From Desulfobacterales bacterium (GTDB lineage Bacteria; Desulfobacterota; Desulfobacteria; Desulfobacterales; SpSt-501): a stretch of 64,000 bases of DNA. A program made the position numbers and the translations under genes. Positions within the stretch are counted from its first letter, which is position 1; every line of letters begins with the position of its first letter. The stretch is taken from positions 42,487 through 106,486 of the forward strand of contig JAUQXK010000116.1 of assembly GCA_030834695.1 (NCBI GenBank), in the 5' to 3' direction. Below the pieces are notes generated by a model. That model made no database searches, had not been told where the DNA came from, and saw nothing but the letters and a program-made list of their open reading frames with translations. Shown in pieces: positions 37,561 through 46,690 of this stretch.

Positions 37561-38007
37561 TTAATTCACCTTAATCTGCTTCGGCTGGTGCCGCTCCGGT
37601 TTGGGAACCTCGATGGTGAGGAGCCCGTTCTGGAATTCAGCCTTGATTTTTTCCGTGTCGCTGTCAGCCGGCAGGCTGAACGAGCGGATAAATTTACCGT
37701 ACGACATTTCACGGCGGTAGAAGTTTTCGTCTTCGACTTCGTTTTCACTCTTGCGTACGCCGCTGAGCGTGAGGACGCCGTCCTTAAAATCAAGGCTTAT
37801 GTCTTTCTTATCCATGCCCGGAAGCTCCGCTTTGATGACCAGCTGATCCTCTTTTTCAAACACATCCACGGCTGGAAGCCATACCCCCATCTCGGTTTCG
37901 TCGTTGCGCCGGTCGGAACGAAACAGCGAGTCATCGAACAGCCGGTTCATGCGCTCACGCAGAGATACCATTTCCTTCAGTGGATTCCATCGAATGAGAT
38001 CCATCAT
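37561..38007 (-). CDS. Hsp20 / alpha-crystallin small heat-shock protein
   Basis: 148 residues. The MMDLIRWNPLKEMVSLRERM start and an alpha-crystallin domain (about 45-140) are typical: WLPAVDVFEKEDQLVIKAEL, GVLTLSG, FIRSFSLP and the C-terminal GLLTIEVPK with a KQIKVN tail. It is an ATP-independent holdase. AGGAGG seven nt before ATG 38007 decides the start. No CIRCE or sigma-32 site was seen in the AT-rich 120 nt upstream. Confidence 0.92.
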   Translation of the reverse strand: MMDLIRWNPLKEMVSLRERMNRLFDDSLFRSDRRNDETEMGVWLPAVDVFEKEDQLVIKAELPGMDKKDISLDFKDGVLTLSGVRKSENEVEDENFYRREMSYGKFIRSFSLPADSDTEKIKAEFQNGLLTIEVPKPERHQPKQIKVN

Positions 38008-38145
38008 TGGTAGGTCCTCCTTCATTTTGCAGTTGTTTTCTTTTTTGGTTATATTATTATTGATTTTGAATCCGACAAAAAAATAATTTAAAAATTTTAT
38101 ATGTCAATATAGTCACATGACTTTTTTTAATAATATTAAAAAATA

Positions 38146-38754
38146 ATGGAAAATAACATGGAGAAAAGGAACAGCCAGTCATTGAGGGGAGATGTCAATC
38201 TGCCCCAACCCGATGCCGCTGACTTGCGGGGCCGTCAATCGGTCCGTGCGACCTTCAAACTCTCGGCCCGGGCCATCGAGGCTCTGAGCATTGTTGCGGT
38301 GCACCTTGGAATCAAGCAAAAATCCCTTTTCGATCACCTCATCGAAGATGTCCAAACGCTAAACGTGATTGCCAAGGAGATCGAAGCCGAGGGATTTAAA
38401 TCGTTGAGCCGTGTTCAAAAGACGTTCGTGATCAGCCGCCGGACCCTTACGTCTTTGGATGAAATATCCCGGCAATCCAGGGCGCCGCGGGATGCCCTGG
38501 TGGAATATTCGATTCAGCGGCTGCTTCCGGTCATCCAACGCGAACGCGAAAAGCATCGACGCCGCAAGCGGCTTCTGGTTGAGATCGATCAGCATTTTCA
38601 GGAAGGGCTGAAGCTGCTGGAGCAGTCGGTGTCTGCGCTCGGCGAGGACGATCCTGTTTCGATCAGGCTTGCCGCTGCGATGGAAGCGTATACGGGGGCG
38701 CGCGACCAGATCGCGCATTTCGTCGTGAAAGCGGACGTTATCGAAGAGTTTTAA
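38146..38754 (+). CDS. Hypothetical protein with two ribbon-helix-helix-like segments
   Basis: 202 residues, not recognised as a named family. Two similar units are visible: VRATFKLSARAIEALSIVAV (about 33-52) continuing to LIEDVQTL, and VQKTFVISRRTLTSLDEISR (about 88-107) continuing to YSIQRLLPVI. Each has a beta strand, two helices and a basic or Ser/Arg strand, like an RHH (MetJ/Arc) fold, so the protein could be a fused dimer. The C-terminal half is helical with HRRRKRLL. It is divergent from hsp20 across an AT-rich gap. Confidence 0.55.
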   Translation: MENNMEKRNSQSLRGDVNLPQPDAADLRGRQSVRATFKLSARAIEALSIVAVHLGIKQKSLFDHLIEDVQTLNVIAKEIEAEGFKSLSRVQKTFVISRRTLTSLDEISRQSRAPRDALVEYSIQRLLPVIQREREKHRRRKRLLVEIDQHFQEGLKLLEQSVSALGEDDPVSIRLAAAMEAYTGARDQIAHFVVKADVIEEF

Positions 38755-38778
38755 AGAAGCTATAATCGCCTTATTGAA

Positions 38779-40902
38779 TTATAGGATTTTGATCACCACC
38801 ATGGTGATGTCATCCGACGGTTTGAGACCCTTGCGGTAGGTTTCAAGCGCGTGGACGACTGCTTTCGTAATGTCCCGGGCGCTGCGCTCGCAGGTGGCCC
38901 GAATCAGATCGCGCAGGGCGTCTTTCCCGAACAACCGGCCGTCCGGCCCCGCGGTTTCCCAGATACCGTCCGTTCCGATGAAGATAATTCCGCCCGATTT
39001 GAGGTCCTTCCTTTCCCTTTCTTCGAAAACGGCGTCCTCGTTCACCCCTAACGGGAAGCCCTGGCCGCCGAATTCTTCGAAGCGTCCGGAGTCGGGGTCG
39101 TACCAAATGGCCGGGTCATGGCCTGCTCGGACCCACCGCACCGCAGCTCGTGAGCTGTCGATGGCAAGGTAGAACAGTGTCATGAAAGCGCCGCTGCCGT
39201 TCACATCGGCCGTAAATTGACGGTTCACGTCGGCAATGATTTCGGCAGGGCCCCCCGGGAGCGAAGCCCGCAGCCGAAGGGCGGCCCGGGCCGAGGCCAT
39301 CAACAGTGCGGCATGAGCGCCGTGGCCGGAAACATCGCCGACCACCACCGCCGCAGCTCCCAGCGGGTCTTTGGAGATTTCAAGATAATCGTAATAATCC
39401 CCGCCGGTTTCGTCGCAGTAATGGCTGATGCCGGCAATGTCCAGGCCCGGCAGGGACGGCTCGATCTTCGGCAGGAGGTTCTGCTGGACCTCAGTGGCCA
39501 GCTTCAGGGACTCGTGCATGCGCAGGTGGTCTTCCAGCTTGGGCACCATGTCGTTGAATGCCTGAATCACCTGATCCCGTTCGTCGTGGGTTCGCAGATG
39601 CAGCCGGACGCTGAAGTCGCCGCGGCTGAGACGCCCGGCCGCATCTGCCAACTCGTACATGGTCCGTGTGAAGCCGCGCGAACCGGCCAGGGCGGCCAGG
39701 ACGGCCAGCACGATCGCGCCCAGCGCCGTAAAGGCGGTGGTCAGCAGGCCTTCGGAGGTGAATGCGCGGACCGCACGGAGAGTCTTTTCCGGCAGGCGAT
39801 CCGTCACCTCCCGGGGAACGATCATGAGAAAAGTGGTCTGGGGATGGACCGGCGAGAAGGCCCATATCGAAGGCACCCCCTGGTAAGGCATCTCGATATA
39901 ACCGGATCGGCCGGCGGCGATTTCGCCGGCAAGCTGGGCTGTCTTCGCCGGGTCTTCGGTGGAGAGGCGTTCGGGGGTGATCGCTCCGTCCCAGGAGGAA
40001 TCCTGAGTCTGGTATTTTTTCTGAGCGATAATGAGCAAATCGCTGGCTTGAGATTGGGGATTATGGACCGGCGTGACCAGCATCGACTGCATGCCGGCCG
40101 TGAACAGCGAGGACAGCGTTTCGACCCGCAGCACCTCCGTGAGCAGAACATCCATGGCGGCCACCCCCGCCCGCGATCCATCCCGGTATCGCAGGAGTTT
40201 CGACAATGTCACGATCACTTGGCCGGTCGTGGCATCAACCAGAGGCAGGCTCCAGCGCATCTCATCCGCAGCATCCACGTACCAGGACCGTTGGCGAGGG
40301 TCGTATCCTTCGGGGTATCCCCCATGGCCGGGAAAGGAGAGGTGGACTCCGCTTTCCGAGCTGACATAAACCCAGTGCAGCGCAGAACCGAGTTTGGCGG
40401 AGATCTCTACAAACGCATCGGTTAACAGCGAGAGCCGGTCGATGTCGTCCGCCACTTCCGAGAGCGATACCCCGGGCGATAGAAATACCGAGGGGTGCTC
40501 GAAACTGACGACATCCTCCACCCAGGAACCGGCGCCGGACTTTATTACATAGCCGGGGTGAGGTCCGGCACCCGGCGGCGTATTGGCAGGGTCATCGAAA
40601 TCCGCTGCAAAATACACTTTCACTCGGGCCGGCGGGTCTTCGGTGAAAGCAGACTCGGCTTCATCCGCAATTCCGGCCAGGGCCAGCTCGAACGATTTCC
40701 TGCCGAGTTCGACGATGGCGGCCGAGTTTTCCGCCGTGCGTTTCAGGATGGCGGTGGCAAGGCGCGCGAAATTCTGCTGCACGTCAGCAGATATCTCCGC
40801 CCCCATCCGGCTCGTTCCCCGCTGGCTAACGATCGTGATGATTGCGAGCGGAACCAAGCTGAACGTCAGAAGGATGAAAAAAAACTTCCAGCGCAGTTTC
40901 AT
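38779..40902 (-). CDS. Sensor-HAMP-SpoIIE serine phosphatase (second copy)
   Basis: 707 residues: a TM helix (about 8-27), a large double-Cache-like periplasmic sensor (about 35-390, with PRQRSWYVDA near 215), TM2 (about 393-418), HAMP (about 420-470) and a SpoIIE domain (about 490-705). Shared landmarks with the 9.6-kb paralogue are EVQQNLLP, ETGGDYYDY, GDVSGHGAHAALLM and GTDGIWE. The start at 40902 has GGGGGG upstream. It probably starts a partner-switching cascade; no RsbV/RsbW is adjacent. Confidence 0.88.
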   Translation of the reverse strand: MKLRWKFFFILLTFSLVPLAIITIVSQRGTSRMGAEISADVQQNFARLATAILKRTAENSAAIVELGRKSFELALAGIADEAESAFTEDPPARVKVYFAADFDDPANTPPGAGPHPGYVIKSGAGSWVEDVVSFEHPSVFLSPGVSLSEVADDIDRLSLLTDAFVEISAKLGSALHWVYVSSESGVHLSFPGHGGYPEGYDPRQRSWYVDAADEMRWSLPLVDATTGQVIVTLSKLLRYRDGSRAGVAAMDVLLTEVLRVETLSSLFTAGMQSMLVTPVHNPQSQASDLLIIAQKKYQTQDSSWDGAITPERLSTEDPAKTAQLAGEIAAGRSGYIEMPYQGVPSIWAFSPVHPQTTFLMIVPREVTDRLPEKTLRAVRAFTSEGLLTTAFTALGAIVLAVLAALAGSRGFTRTMYELADAAGRLSRGDFSVRLHLRTHDERDQVIQAFNDMVPKLEDHLRMHESLKLATEVQQNLLPKIEPSLPGLDIAGISHYCDETGGDYYDYLEISKDPLGAAAVVVGDVSGHGAHAALLMASARAALRLRASLPGGPAEIIADVNRQFTADVNGSGAFMTLFYLAIDSSRAAVRWVRAGHDPAIWYDPDSGRFEEFGGQGFPLGVNEDAVFEERERKDLKSGGIIFIGTDGIWETAGPDGRLFGKDALRDLIRATCERSARDITKAVVHALETYRKGLKPSDDITMVVIKIL

Positions 40903-41056
40903 TTTCCCCCCTTCGTGCATCCGGCCGAATATCGTTTAGCTTCGCATATCGAAGGGTTTTGAGCAAGTGAGGGGGCGCGCGGCCGCACTTGCACGGGGGA
41001 ATGGTCGGTGTTAGGTTGAAACAAACGGATCCGTTTATCTGCAAGCGAGGCGGAAG

Positions 41057-42355
41057 ATGCGCGTCGAACTGCTTTACGGCCATGGACGGTTGGCCGTTGA
41101 CTTTCCGGAGAACCTAAACGTTACGACCATCCGCAAGCAACCGATGCCGGTTGCCGCCGATCCGGTAGAGCGCCTGCGCGAGTCGTTTCGACGAGCCGCT
41201 TCCGGACGGCCGCTGAGCGAACTGGCCCGCGAACGCCGAACCGCGTGCATCCTGATCTGTGACATCACCCGGCCCGTTCCTCACGGCACGCTGTTGCCGC
41301 CGCTGATCGAGGAGCTCACGGCCGCCGGGATGTCGAAAGACCGTATCCTGATTCTCGTTGCGACCGGCCTGCACCGGCCCAACGAGGGTGCGGAGTTGCG
41401 CGAAGTCATCGGTTCCGATGCCGTTTTCGACCAAGTACCCGTCGCCAACCATTTCGCCCGGGACCGCGATGCCCATGCCGATCTCGGCCGAACGCCGACC
41501 GGAATCCCGATCCGGCTGGACCGGCGCTTCGTGGACGCCGAACTGCGCATTGTGGTCGGCTTGGTGGAGCCGCATTTCATGGCCGGCTATTCCGGCGGGC
41601 GCAAGCTGGTCGTTCCGGGCGTCGCTCACCGCGACACCATCCTCAAGCTGCACGCCGGGGTCATATTGGACCATGCCCGAGCCGCCAACGCCGTCATCGA
41701 GGGCAATCCCCTGCATCAGGAGCAGCTGCATATGGTGCGTGCCGTGGGGGAGGTATTTGCGTTGAACGTCGTGATTGACGAGGAACGCCGCATCGGGTTC
41801 GTCAATTTCGGTCTCATCGAAGAAAGCCACCTGGAGGCGGTGGCCTTTACACGGCCGTACGCGGAAGTGCCAGTTCCGCGCCGGTTCAAGACCGTGGTCA
41901 CGACCGGTGCCGGATACCCCCTGGATAAAACCTACTATCAGACCATCAAGGGCATGGTCGGTGTCCTCGATATCGTGGAGCCCGGGGGAACGATCGTCAT
42001 CGCCAGCGAATGCTCGGAAGGCATGGGCAGTCCGGAATTCGTGACGGCCCAACGCGAACTGTGCCGGATGGGGCCCGAGCGCTTCATGGCCGATGTGATC
42101 GCCCGCAACCACGCCCGCATCGACGAGTGGCAGACCCAGATGCTGGTAAAAGCCTTAAGGAAGGGCCGTGTGAATCTCTATACGACCGGCCTGCGGCCTT
42201 CCGATCTGGCTGAAATTTTCGTCGACCCGGTCGCTTCAGTCGAAAGCGCCGTCAGCGCAAGCGTCAACGCCCAACGGGATCCCTGCGTGGCCGTTGTTCC
42301 GGAAGGACCTTACGTGATCCCGGTTTTCAGACCGGCTTCGGGTTCCGTGCGTTGA
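41057..42355 (+). CDS. LarA-like nickel-pincer racemase family protein
   Basis: 432 residues of the LarA (DUF2088) family. Equivalents of the LarA ligands are visible: ATGLHRP (His108), EPHFMAGYSGGRKLVVPG (His174 and Lys184 of LarA) and LKLHAG (His200). DITRPVPHG and GYPLDKTYYQTIKG are further family marks. LarA enzymes racemise or epimerise 2-hydroxy acids with a nickel-pincer cofactor made by LarBCE, which are not in the window. It is convergent with the DUF1185 gene (4 nt); both stops lie in a TGCGTT/AACGCA hairpin. The substrate is unlikely to be settled by sequence; its place beside the heterocycle locus suggests a hydroxy-acid intermediate. Confidence 0.85.
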   Translation: MRVELLYGHGRLAVDFPENLNVTTIRKQPMPVAADPVERLRESFRRAASGRPLSELARERRTACILICDITRPVPHGTLLPPLIEELTAAGMSKDRILILVATGLHRPNEGAELREVIGSDAVFDQVPVANHFARDRDAHADLGRTPTGIPIRLDRRFVDAELRIVVGLVEPHFMAGYSGGRKLVVPGVAHRDTILKLHAGVILDHARAANAVIEGNPLHQEQLHMVRAVGEVFALNVVIDEERRIGFVNFGLIEESHLEAVAFTRPYAEVPVPRRFKTVVTTGAGYPLDKTYYQTIKGMVGVLDIVEPGGTIVIASECSEGMGSPEFVTAQRELCRMGPERFMADVIARNHARIDEWQTQMLVKALRKGRVNLYTTGLRPSDLAEIFVDPVASVESAVSASVNAQRDPCVAVVPEGPYVIPVFRPASGSVR

Positions 42356-42359
42356 ATTA

Positions 42360-42938
42360 TTAACGCAACCCGTCCTCTTTCTTGGCCTCCGACATCTTAA
42401 GACCCCCGATCCTCGGGTGCGGGCGCCCGCAGGAGGTGACGACCAGCACCACCACGATCTCATCTGCGCGGGGTGCGTCCGGTATGCGGACCGCCATGGC
42501 GTCGAAGTGCGATCGCACGAAGGCCGCGTCCTTGTAATTGAGCGGCACATCGATCTCCGTGCCCATGCCGCCGACCTTTTTGGCCGACGGGATGAGGGAT
42601 TTGCCGCCGGCCACGGCATTGCGGAAAGGGGTGCCCAGCTTGGGGTGCAGAATGGCTGCGGCGTGCTCGCGCTCGCCGGCCTCGCCCACGATGGCGGCCT
42701 TGCCGTAGTTTTCGGCCGCATCCGGCTTGATTCCCAGGGCGTCGACCGCCATTTTGCCCAGGATGCCGCCCAACTGGTCGCCGATGTCGATCAAGGGGGT
42801 CAGGTCGTCGACGTATTTTCCGGCAAAAGGGTTCTTGATCACGGCGATGGCCGCCGCTCGTTTTCCGGCCGGGTCCATCTTGCGGCCGCCCTCTTCCAGG
42901 ATTTCTTCCACGATCGTGATGTATCTCCGGACTTCCAT
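42360..42938 (-). CDS. DUF1185 'amino acid synthesis' family protein
   Basis: 192 residues, matching the PF06684-type family. VRRYITIVEEILEEGGRK at the start, IKNPFAGKYVDDL (about 35-48), the HPKLGTPFRNAVAGGKSLIPS core (in part) and GTEIDVPLNYKDAAFVRSH are characteristic. Function is unproven; the family name is historical. ATG 42938 with AGGAGG nine nt upstream is chosen. It is the last gene of the minus-strand operon gntR-aldDH-enamidase-hnr-UPF0280-DUF1185. Confidence 0.8.
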   Translation of the reverse strand: MEVRRYITIVEEILEEGGRKMDPAGKRAAAIAVIKNPFAGKYVDDLTPLIDIGDQLGGILGKMAVDALGIKPDAAENYGKAAIVGEAGEREHAAAILHPKLGTPFRNAVAGGKSLIPSAKKVGGMGTEIDVPLNYKDAAFVRSHFDAMAVRIPDAPRADEIVVVLVVTSCGRPHPRIGGLKMSEAKKEDGLR

Positions 42939-42986
42939 GAACGCCACCTCCTCATGATTTATCAGAATGTTTCGGTATGGGTTGAG

Positions 42987-43853
42987 TTATACGGCCCTTA
43001 GCCTCTCGGAGATGAAGCGCGTCATCGTGTTCAGTCCCTGGCAGGCCACGAAGGCGCCTAAAATGATGCCGCTGGCGATCAGCTGCTCAGCCCGGCGCAT
43101 GGCTTGATCGATCGCTTTCTGCCTGTTTTCTGGCTCCAGCACCCCGATTCCGAGCGTCACGTCCAGGCCGGCAATATCCGTGTGCGGGTCGATCTCCTCG
43201 GCGGGCTTTCGAACAACGGCATTGTCGGCAATGCAGCTGGCGTTGGCCACGGCCGTTGCAGCGGCATCGGCGAGGGAGGCGTCGGCCGCGACGATGGTGG
43301 CGGCATCCAGAACACCCCGCGTGAGGCTGCGGCCGCCGAACCCGCTGGTGGCAACCCCCCATGCCGTCCGCTCCGGTCCTAGAACCAGAGCGTGGGAGAT
43401 GCCTTGGCTGTCCACCCGCGGCCGGATGCCTACGGTTATGGGCTCGCCGTCGCAACTGCGGATGGCCACATCGCCGCCGTTGTCCACGAGCACGCGGGTC
43501 ATGCCGCGGTGAAAAAGAAAATCCGCGACGGCATCGGCCATGGTGCCGGCCACCGCCGCCATGGGGGTCAGATCGTCATCCCCGACCGCCTGGGCGCTGG
43601 CGATCATCTTCAGTGCCAGCGGATCCGTCACCACCGGAGTCAACTCTCGGTATCCATGTCCGAGGAACGGACGAGCTTGCGCAACGCCCTCGAGAAACCG
43701 CACCGCTTGTTCGGCCGCCCGCACCGACTGCTGCGGCTGGGCCACTTTGCCGATGCGCGCGTCGATGACCAGCCGCATCGGACCGCATTCGACCAGTACG
43801 GCGCCGCCCTGAAGCAGGTGGATGGACGTCTCATAGGGCATCGAAATTTCCAT
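42987..43853 (-). CDS. UPF0280 family protein (ApbE-like fold)
   Basis: 288 residues. UPF0280 members resemble the FAD:protein FMN transferase ApbE. GDDDLTPMAAVAGTMADAVA (about 91-110), VLVDNGGDVAIR (about 121) and GVATSGFGGRSLTRG are the visible signatures; the GGD and TSG parts correspond to the flavin/thioester-binding loops. Function is undetermined. It follows the 6-hydroxynicotinate-reductase-like gene by 87 nt on the same strand, so a role in maturing or serving that redox enzyme is possible but inferred. Confidence 0.8.
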   Translation of the reverse strand: MEISMPYETSIHLLQGGAVLVECGPMRLVIDARIGKVAQPQQSVRAAEQAVRFLEGVAQARPFLGHGYRELTPVVTDPLALKMIASAQAVGDDDLTPMAAVAGTMADAVADFLFHRGMTRVLVDNGGDVAIRSCDGEPITVGIRPRVDSQGISHALVLGPERTAWGVATSGFGGRSLTRGVLDAATIVAADASLADAAATAVANASCIADNAVVRKPAEEIDPHTDIAGLDVTLGIGVLEPENRQKAIDQAMRRAEQLIASGIILGAFVACQGLNTMTRFISERLRAV

Positions 43854-43940
43854 TAGAGGTTAAGAGCAGAGAGCATAGGGTGAAAAATGAATGCTCCGCA
43901 GGATCCGTTCCTTTCAGCTCTCTGCGCCATGCCCTCTGCC

Positions 43941-45458
43941 CTATGCCTCTTTAAACAGCGGCTCCAAAGCCTCGAATGGTCGCATGGCCTGCACGTGGCC
44001 CCCCATTCTTTCGTAGTCGACCAGTTCCATGGTGTACTCGATGGGGCAGATCGTGGCCGGGGTGGGCGTCCAGTAGAAGAAGTTGGTCTTGACCCGCTGG
44101 ACATCCACCATGAAATTGATGCCGCCGCCGGGCAGGATGAAGACCGGTGCGCCGCCCACCGTGAGCACAGCCCGGCCGCGGTGCACGGCGCGGGTGAGTT
44201 CGATCGGGTGGCGCGTTACGCCGGCGCGGGCGCTGCCGCCGGCTCCGCCCATGTAGACCGCGGAAACGAGAGACGGCTCACAGCTTTCGCGGATGGCGGC
44301 GAGCGCCTGGCGGCATGCCTCGGAAAGCGGCACTTCCCGCAGCGTTCCGTCCGCCTCGATCTCGAAGAGCGCCCCTTGGGTTCCCGTGGTTTCGGTGACC
44401 AGCACCCGCATGCCGGGTCGAGCGCTGGAGAGGTCGACCCCGGAGATGATGTCCTGCGGCCGCGTGATCGACGTTCCGCCCCAGCCTGGCCCGTGGTCAC
44501 CGAAATAGCGACCGGGCGTGCTCTGGCGGAATTTCAATTTGACCCCGGATGTCTTGGCGCCGACAAAGCGGCCTGCCGCGTGCTCGCTCATCAGGCCGGT
44601 CAGGTGCGAGTCGAGGACGATCACCTCGTCGGCCGCTTCTTTGAGCAACGGCGCGAAAAGCCCCATGGTGGCGCTTCCGCAGCCGACCCGCATATTGGCC
44701 GGGGTTTCGCCGTCGATTTTCGGCGGCCGGCCTACCTGGATTTCGAGCCGGCTCCCGCCCTCGATGCGCAGCTTAACGGGCTTACTGTTGGCGACGTCGA
44801 CGATGGTGCGCGCCACCACCATTCCGTTTTTTCCGGTCAACTGGTTAACGCCGCCGATCGAAAGCATTTTGGAGCCATACTGCTCGGTGGCCACCATGCC
44901 GACCCGGCGTTTTCCGGCCAGAATCGCCGCCCCCTCTGCGCCGATGTTGATGTCCGTATCGATCTTGACCATGATGCCGCTGTAGCTCAAGGGCGCCTCG
45001 GTCACCACGGTGACCACGTCCACGTCCTGCCGGCGGCCCTTGACGATGAAGGGGGCCGGCTTGCAGTCGGGGTAGGTGGTGCCGGCACCGAGGCCGGTAA
45101 TGAGGGGGCGCCGGATGGCCTCGGCCGGATCGCTTCCAACGGTGGGCTCAACCTGCCTGAACGCATGCAAGGGCGCCACCCGGCTGAGCCGGCCCGCCTC
45201 GTTGCGGTAGCGCTGGCAGGCGCCGATGAAGCCCGCCTTGATCCAGCAGCGAATGGGGCAGGCGTCGCATTGCAAGCCTTCCAATTGCGCCATATCTGCC
45301 GCGGTGATGGCTTCCTCGGGGCAGACGCGGCGGCAGGCGCCGCACTCGCTGCAGCGCTCGTCGATGACGGCCTTCTTGCGTTTCAATCGAACGGCCCCGA
45401 GCGGACAGTCCATGACGCAGGTCCCGCAGCCGGTGCATTTGTCCTGGTTGACGATCAT
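43941..45458 (-). CDS. 6-hydroxynicotinate reductase-like Fe-S protein
   Basis: 505 residues from ATG 45458; the longer upstream frame is a shadow of the amidohydrolase gene. The N-terminus has two 4Fe-4S motifs, CTGCGTCVMDCP (about 8-19) and CSECGACRRVCP (about 37-48), then CDACPIRC (about 64-71). The rest, with GLGAGTTYPDCKPAPFIVKG and GVNQLTGKNGMVVART, resembles the ferredoxin-dependent reductase Hnr (EC 1.3.7.1) of Eubacterium barkeri nicotinate fermentation, as I recall that family. It would reduce 6-hydroxynicotinate to 1,4,5,6-tetrahydro-6-oxonicotinate. It starts five nt after the enamidase-like gene. Confidence 0.72.
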   Translation of the reverse strand: MIVNQDKCTGCGTCVMDCPLGAVRLKRKKAVIDERCSECGACRRVCPEEAITAADMAQLEGLQCDACPIRCWIKAGFIGACQRYRNEAGRLSRVAPLHAFRQVEPTVGSDPAEAIRRPLITGLGAGTTYPDCKPAPFIVKGRRQDVDVVTVVTEAPLSYSGIMVKIDTDINIGAEGAAILAGKRRVGMVATEQYGSKMLSIGGVNQLTGKNGMVVARTIVDVANSKPVKLRIEGGSRLEIQVGRPPKIDGETPANMRVGCGSATMGLFAPLLKEAADEVIVLDSHLTGLMSEHAAGRFVGAKTSGVKLKFRQSTPGRYFGDHGPGWGGTSITRPQDIISGVDLSSARPGMRVLVTETTGTQGALFEIEADGTLREVPLSEACRQALAAIRESCEPSLVSAVYMGGAGGSARAGVTRHPIELTRAVHRGRAVLTVGGAPVFILPGGGINFMVDVQRVKTNFFYWTPTPATICPIEYTMELVDYERMGGHVQAMRPFEALEPLFKEA

Positions 45459-45463
45459 AAGCG

Positions 45464-46636
45464 CTATCCGATGATCTTTACCGTCGGCTTTCTGGTCGCC
45501 GGCGGCGTGTTGCGGCTGGTGTTGACCACTACTTTGCCGTCCACCAGCACCAGGGAAACCCCCGGATTGTCGCCGGCGGCGATGGCCGCGAGCGCGTCCT
45601 TGCCCACCGAGCCAAGGGGTGCATCCATCACGACTAGATCCGCCTCCCGCCCCTCGGCGATCAGCCCGCGGTTCAGCTTGTAGACCCGCGCCGTGTTGCC
45701 GGTCGCCATGCATAATGCCTGTTCCGGTGTAATTGGGGAAAGCCCGGCCAGCAAATTGAGGACCCGCAGGACCCCCAGTGGCACTACGCCGGTGCCGGAG
45801 GGGGCGTCGTTGCCGATGATCACCCGGTGCAGGGCCTTGTGTTTGACGATCAGCTCGGCGGCTTCCACCGCCACTTTCGGGTTGCCGCAGTGGACCATCT
45901 CGAGCGCCATGGAGGTCTGGGTGATGAGTTTGACGACTTCTTCCATGGAAACCGCCGTGGGGCCTCCGTTGAGGTGCGATATCACATCGGGACCAGCCTT
46001 GAGCACGTGTTCGGCGGTCACCGTGCTGCTGCCGGGGATGGAGGTGCCGCCGGTGTGCATCATGACGGTCATGCCGTTCCTGCGCGCCCACTGCACCATG
46101 GGGGCGGCCTCCTCGGGGGCTTTGATCGACCCCAGGCCGATCTCGCCCACCACCTTCACCCCCTCCCGGGCCATTTCCTCGAAGTCCTTCTCCACCAGTC
46201 CCTTTTCCAATATTACCGCGCCGCCGATCACCTTCATGCCGCCCGGCCGGAACTTGGCGAAGGATTTGGCCGCTAGGATGGCCAGGGCCTTGACGCCGGC
46301 CGGATCGGTCGGTCGGCCAGGCAGATGGACTTCGCCGGCCGAGATGGCGGTCGTGACCCCTCCGTGGACTTCGCTCTCCAGGAAATCCGTCTGCTTCTGG
46401 CGGGGGCTGAAATCCATGAGCACCGGGTGAACGTGGGAGTCTATCAGGCCGGGCGTCACCGTGGTGCCGGCGCAGTCGATCACCGTCTGGGCCGTTTTTT
46501 CGTCCATGTCCTTGAGAAATCCCACCCGGCGGATCAACCCGTCTTCAATCCATACCGCGTCGGCGTCGATCAGGGGCCGTTCGATATTACCGCTGACAAG
46601 GGTGCCGATGTTTTTTAGTAACAGGCTATTAGCCAT
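45464..46636 (-). CDS. Enamidase-like amidohydrolase
   Basis: 390 residues of the amidohydrolase superfamily. The metal site HxH is in GLIDSHVHP (about 63-71); further metal-site regions are near GMTVMMHTGG (about 190), EMVHCGNP (about 246) and IIGNDAPSG (about 277). In E. barkeri a related enzyme, enamidase, hydrolyses 1,4,5,6-tetrahydro-6-oxonicotinate to 2-formylglutarate and ammonia. The assignment here rests on family features plus immediate linkage to an Hnr-like gene; other cyclic amides are possible. GGAGG precedes the start. Confidence 0.72.
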   Translation of the reverse strand: MANSLLLKNIGTLVSGNIERPLIDADAVWIEDGLIRRVGFLKDMDEKTAQTVIDCAGTTVTPGLIDSHVHPVLMDFSPRQKQTDFLESEVHGGVTTAISAGEVHLPGRPTDPAGVKALAILAAKSFAKFRPGGMKVIGGAVILEKGLVEKDFEEMAREGVKVVGEIGLGSIKAPEEAAPMVQWARRNGMTVMMHTGGTSIPGSSTVTAEHVLKAGPDVISHLNGGPTAVSMEEVVKLITQTSMALEMVHCGNPKVAVEAAELIVKHKALHRVIIGNDAPSGTGVVPLGVLRVLNLLAGLSPITPEQALCMATGNTARVYKLNRGLIAEGREADLVVMDAPLGSVGKDALAAIAAGDNPGVSLVLVDGKVVVNTSRNTPPATRKPTVKIIG

Positions 46637-46655
46637 ATTCTGCCTCCTAATTATA

Positions 46656-46690
46656 GTGGGAGCGGCATCTTGCCGCGATGCTATCGCTGC
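46656..46690. repeat. Partial REP-like element
   Basis: 'gtgggagcggcatcttgccgcga' just upstream of the enamidase-like gene has the same head (GTGGGAGCGGC) and internal CGGC/GCCG hairpin as the complete copy at 46771-46820. Confidence 0.5.

Noticed and set aside
43887..45683. 598-codon plus-strand ORF
   Set aside because: Antisense shadow of the Hnr-like gene, a result of high GC third positions.
45459..46091. N-terminal extension of the Hnr-like frame
   Set aside because: It overlaps the enamidase-like gene in another frame and lacks domain features; the ferredoxin motif begins right after ATG 45458.
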